A DNA stretch of 64,000 nt from positions 34,136,764-34,200,763 of the forward strand of contig CM046298.1 of NCBI GenBank assembly GCA_025267735.1, in the 5' to 3' direction. The notes beneath the pieces were generated by a model that worked only from the letters and a program-made list of their open reading frames with translations, had not been told where the DNA came from and did no database searches. The stretch comes from Mactra quadrangularis (taxonomy: Eukaryota; Mollusca; Bivalvia; Venerida; Mactridae). The position numbers were made by a program, and so were the translations under genes. Position 1 is the first letter of the stretch, and each line of letters begins with the position of its first letter. Below are positions 59,842 through 64,000 of the stretch, one piece after another.

Positions 59842-59972
59842 ATTCATTAAGTGGTCTCCCCTGGACTTGAAAGTACCTGCTTTCTGCCGAATGCGTTGCA
59901 TTTCACTAAAGGATCCTTTGAATGTCATTTTCGAATGTCTTTGAATATCACCAAAAGACCCCAAGAAATTTA
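59842..59972 (-). other. Possible minus-strand exon, unrecognised
   Basis: Between a weak TTTTAAG acceptor and a good GTGAGTATGG donor is an open frame with FGDIQRHSKMTFKGSFSEMQ and IRQKAGTFKSRGDHLMN. The composition looks protein-like but the family is unknown. A hairpin lies just past the donor (inverted GAGGGTTGCC, 59724-59800), so it may be transposon-derived. Confidence 0.2.
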
Positions 59973-60480
59973 CTTAAAACATTTTTTTTTTAAATTTAGA
60001 AGAACTTGTCTAACATTAGATCAATCACCTTTGAGTCTTCTTCCTGGTCTCACAAGTGCTAAGCAATAAAAAAATTAAGTTAATTGCTTAAACAAATATT
60101 GAACAAACTCACTTTTATTTGATATATATCAAAGATAAAAAGGGTACAATGTTTTGTTAATCTCGACATTTTCTTTAACTTCCAGACCACACTAAAAGAA
60201 TTGTATGTTTTAGATCTCGTGTAGGTAAATTTTCAACCTCTCAAACTGAAAACAAACTTTAAAAACATAACTGACACAATAAAAGCCCAATGCAAAAGCA
60301 TATTATTTATAATCATGTATGTATGATCGTATGTTAGTGCCAAATACAAAGAGCCTTCTATTTTATTTGTACTATAGAGAGGAAATATGACTTTATGTGG
60401 TAAAAAAAGAATTCTAAATGACAATTCCATTGGTAACCAAATAATTTTCAATATTGAGCAAACTGCACGATTAAACCTGT

Positions 60481-60797
60481 AGCCTGTTGAATTACCCTTA
60501 AACGTTCCAAAACGTTCCGTAACGATACATTCGGAACTCCTCGGCCATTCGCTGCGAATAATCTCGGACATATTTGGACGCTATTTTGAAACTACCGGTG
60601 TTGAAGTAAACAAATATACAATCGTTTAGGCAATGAGTGATGTTTCGTTTTTAGTCCGTAAATTTTGAAACATCACTCATTGTCTTAACAATCGTATATT
60701 TGTTTATTTTAATAGATTATTCGCAGCATATGGCCGAGGAGTTCCGAATGTATCGTTACGGAACGTTTTGGAACGTTTAGGGTAAATTGAACAGGCT
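60481..60797. mobile_element. MITE family F, copy 2
   Basis: AGCCTGTTGAATTACCCT at left and AGGGTAAATTGAACAGGCT at right; inner CGTAACGATACATTCGGAAC in both orientations, plus inverted GTTTAGGCAATGAGTGATGT. A third, damaged copy is at 62123-62300. Confidence 0.88.
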
Positions 60798-60867
60798 ACT
60801 GATTTCTCAAACTATTTAGTTTGAGCCTTTTCATGCGAGCCGTTTGAGTTCCTGTTATATATTGATA

Positions 60868-61017
60868 AATTTTATTGAACTTTCATTGGCACATACCTTT
60901 ATCTCGCTGATTTAGATAATTGAATATATATTTTTATCAATAGTAAGTATAGAAGTACCCTAATTGGTATTTAAATCAGCGGGGTTAATGTATTCACTCC
61001 TAACAATAAAATAGAAT
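60868..61017. mobile_element. MITE family D copy
   Basis: AAATTTTATTGAACTTTCAT and CAGCGGGGTTAATGTATTCA; about 150 bp. Confidence 0.6.
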
Positions 61018-62122
61018 AAAATAGGTTGGTTTCTAGATTTTGACTATGTGCTACACATAGTATAAATTTGGCCTTAAGTACAAATGTCATGCTGATATTT
61101 GATTTTCACAAGACAAGCGTCATATTACTTATTTTAATTTGATTTTGTTATAATATAATTGGTAATCATTTTTTTATTTTTGACTTCTCGACACAAAACC
61201 TTTCATTTCAAATAAAAAGTCAATACACACATGTCAATAATTGGTAGCAAATTGCTGTACATGGTTAAAATGAATTATAATCGAAAAGTCTATTCAAAAG
61301 CGTAATTAATATAATTTTAAAAAAGTACAAATAGTATAGGATGATGTCAAAATTTCAGTGTATTTGTGTACCCGATTCTACCAAACAAAACCTCCCACAA
61401 CCTTGATCTGTTGACAAGATCTATTTTGTATTATAATGTTGTACGCTAATAATTCACTGTTTTCATTTGAAAAAAAAAGAAAAAAATATATCTGACTTAG
61501 ATCTAGATCTACTACTTTTATAGCGATCGTTGCGCTAGTACATACATTGTTGGGAAGTCCTTGTAACAAGCGCTAATGAAAGATATACATTCTGTACCCA
61601 TTACATGTATCAGATAATAAATGGTGTTATGTAGCCATTTATATGATTGCTGTTGTTATGTGGTTTAATTGTAAAACATGAGGGTCGTATTTTAATATTT
61701 TTGTTCGTCTTCAGATTATAGCGGATCAGAAGTTTTCCGGTTTTCCGACCTCAGTTTAGGTAGTTTTCCAATTCGTGTGAATCCGGGTCAAACATTGAAG
61801 GGGCAGGGTGGGGCAGGTCGATCTGAAATTTATTGCGACGTAAGGCTCGCTGTGACGGCTTACTTTATTACGGACCGGGAATAGGCGTTTATTCTTCCCG
61901 ACATCTATCTCGCATTTTGTTTGATGAATTTAAGACTCTATAGGCCTAAATATGTCAAATCATTTTGCTTTCTATATAAGTCTAAGTTTTAGAAAGTGTC
62001 AATTTAGTAAAAAAGCCTTTTTATTAGAGCATTCTATTCATGGAACCAACCCGATCAAGTTTAGAGTTTATTATGATGTGCCATTGTGATGACCTTGACT
62101 TTTATGTGTAAAGCAACAGGCA

Positions 62123-62300
62123 GCAGCGTGTTCAGTTACCTTGAACGTTACAAAACGTTCCGTCACGGAAGTGTCGGAACAACTCAACCAATAGTCGAGA
62201 CAACTCAATCTCCTACTAACGGATTGAGTTGTCTCAACTTTGAGTTGAGTATTGTACGGGTTGAGTTGTCTTTGGGTTGAGTTCTCCCGTACCCGTAACG
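62123..62300. mobile_element. MITE family F fragment with GAGTTGTCTC palindromes
   Basis: GTGTTCAGTTACC then AACGTTACAAAACGTTCCGT at left, ACCCGTAACGTTAGC at right. Between them GAGACAACTCAATC and its exact inverse (62197-62210, 62222-62235) plus further TTGAGTTGTCT copies. Confidence 0.6.
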
Positions 62301-62544
62301 TTAGCTAACAGTAGTTACTAAACACCAGATAATACGGAAACAGCAGATGTTATACGAATTTAGTTGGCATTCTTCACAAAGTCGCGTAAAACAAATTAAG
62401 CAAAAAAAACTTAAATATACAAATGTCTTTTATTATATTGTTTGATTAGTTTACCATTAGGTTAACCTATTGTTTCTGATTATCGTACAATGAAACCCCT
62501 CTAACAAAACACTAAAAGATTTATGATACTTTTTGGTTTGCTTT

Positions 62545-62832
62545 GGTTTAACGCCAAACACATTGTTTAGGTCAAATCACGGCGGCCACTCAATTAGACG
62601 AAGCTACTCACCGTTTGTGGAAAGGAAGGCTAAATTTCTGGATTTAGTTGTTAACCAGTAACTATGTGCAGACTTTCGTCAGTGACTGGCAACTGTTGTA
62701 CATGATTTAGAATCAATGGAAGTGGGAGAATGGCCGTAGAGATTAACTCATTACTAAGCTCCAAGTAAGTATGCCCGGCCAAACCTACGACCCCTCTCGA
62801 TCAGGATTCGTAAGTTCCATGTCCGGGCTAGG
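62545..62832 (-). mobile_element. SINE family A copy
   Basis: CACATTGTTTAGGTCAAATC, GTCAGTGACTGGCAACTGTT, GGCCGTAGAGATTAACTCAT; the head at right is partly decayed. Confidence 0.7.
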
Positions 62833-63113
62833 CATAAACTATAAAATGTAAGGACAGGACCATATTCAGTGAAGAGAGCAAATGCTAATGGAACTTTGAT
62901 CCGTCATTGAGAGGTTACCGTTGTATAAATGTGTCCGTGATCGTGAGGTGGTCACAAAGAAGATGTTATACTCACTGGCACTAGAGTCCTCACACTCGTT
63001 AAATACGCACATAAAATATTTTGTCATCAAACACAATTAAAAATCGGTCCTGTATACATTACCATATACGAGTTATAACTATACTTTCATTATAATATAT
63101 ATTAAAGGTAGTG

Positions 63114-63262
63114 TATAGTTTGTTTTTTTCTCAACTGTCAAAACATGAATAATTTCACGGTGACTAAACGCTCTTTGTCTAACGCACGTGATATTGAGAT
63201 AGTGTATAATCATTCACCGCGAAATTATTAAAACTTTGACAGTTAAGAAAAAATGGACTATA
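63114..63262. mobile_element. MITE family C, short copy
   Basis: CTCAACTGTCAAAACATGAA at left, inverted AAAACTTTGACAGTTAAGAA at right, 149 bp with TATAG/CTATA ends. Confidence 0.8.
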
Positions 63263-63264
63263 CG

Positions 63265-63430
63265 TGTATGTATGCACAAAGAAATACATATAGGGACGTA
63301 CCCATTATTTTATGATCAGAAGATATGACTCTGTTGCCATTAGGTAGTGTTCATGTATACATGTATGCACAAAGAAATACATATAGGGACGTACCCATTA
63401 TTTTATGATAATAAGATATGGACTCTGGTG
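63265..63430. repeat. 93-bp direct duplication
   Basis: TGTATGCACAAAGAAATACA and the following GGGACGTACCCATTATTTTA occur twice, 93 bp apart, with few differences. Directly right of a family C MITE. Confidence 0.9.
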
Positions 63431-64000
63431 CCAGTGGTTTTACTGTATATTTATACTAAATAATGATTCAAATGTGATAAATAAACAAGTTGGATAATAA
63501 AACAATAGTATCAAATGTATCGTAACTTATTGTTTTAATCAGTTCATCTATATTGGTTTGTAATGGTGCAATTAATTGTTGGTGCCCTTTAAAACTATGG
63601 AGTTTTTTTAAGTTAGATGCAGGGATGGATTCATCCAGATGGGAGTCTAGTTTCCATCTACCCCTGACTTTAAAAGCATACTCACGTTCTTGTAAATGTT
63701 TACTTTACTACAGTAATATAAAATTGTAGTTTTATAATTAAGCGTTCGGACCTCGCGAGCAAAATTCTTACGTCCGACTCATTGGAAAAATTCTAGATCC
63801 GCCCCGAACAGGTTTTAGATGTTTTAAAGAGATATAAATTATAATTAGTAAAAAATATAATTAGTAAAATACTACATACGTTAATGAGCAGAGTTTCTTA
63901 TATTCATATGGAACTTTTAGAGTATTCATATGTGATAAATATAAAAAAGAATTTAGGAACAATGGCGGAATAAATGCGCGGACAAATTTGACTCAAATCT

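Larger units (their letters stand above)
55643..64000 (+). other. Downstream of exon C to the window edge
   Basis: No exon that would continue the plus-strand gene was recognised. It holds MITEs at 55696, 60481, 60868 and 63114, SINEs at 57020 and 62545, a dispersed repeat at 57590 and a 93-bp duplication at 63265. An unexplained minus-strand frame lies at 59842-59972. Confidence 0.5.

Noticed and set aside
60233..60571. 112-residue minus-strand frame
   Set aside because: Its start lies inside a MITE and the rest is AT-rich, hydrophobic and without a domain.
1..64000. CRISPR arrays, operons, ribosome-binding sites, phage or plasmid features
   Set aside because: The window is eukaryotic; the spaced repeats are minisatellites without unique spacers, and coding sequence is interrupted by GT-AG introns.

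Overview
This window looks like nuclear DNA of a mollusc, or a closely related lophotrochozoan. It is AT-rich, its genes are split by GT-AG introns, and it is dense in tRNA-headed SINEs, inverted-repeat DNA transposons and minisatellites. It also holds a repeat with GGACG tandem units and CCCCCGC/GCGGGGG ends, of a kind I associate with bivalves and gastropods. The species cannot be named from sequence alone.

Left part, minus strand: two complete housekeeping genes lie head to tail. At 3600-18338 is NELFA, the NELF-A subunit of the negative elongation factor that pauses RNA polymerase II. I traced 11 coding exons with consistent phases, giving 545 aa. Its first intron (11652-18137) contains a four-deep nest of inverted-repeat transposons. 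At 25489-32956 is an Abraxas-family gene (8 coding exons, 506 aa), the scaffold of the BRCC36 deubiquitinase BRCA1-A complex. It ends in S-P-V-Y where vertebrate ABRAXAS1 ends in S-P-T-F.

Middle, plus strand: an intronless gene at 35475-36659 encodes a type II Golgi sulfotransferase of the heparan sulfate 3-O-sulfotransferase family (394 aa). The usual active-site His is replaced by Ser.

Right part, plus strand: three coding exons (43233-43915, 53016-53317, 55422-55642) each begin with an ATG, end at a GT donor in phase 2 and carry a PP1-docking (RVxF-type) motif. The last two are clearly homologous. The simplest reading is a set of alternative first exons, spread over 12 kb, of one gene whose body lies beyond the right edge. 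A 43-bp satellite of about 18 copies, each with an ATATCGCGATAT palindrome, ends about 400 bp before the second exon.

The rest is intergenic and intronic sequence with many mobile elements: two tRNA-derived SINE families, mariner, Tc1 and hAT-like deletion derivatives (several with visible target-site duplications), other MITE families and four tandem-repeat arrays. Exon junctions are inferred by eye from homology remembered for NELF-A, Abraxas and HS3ST, plus splice consensus and phase. No database search was run.
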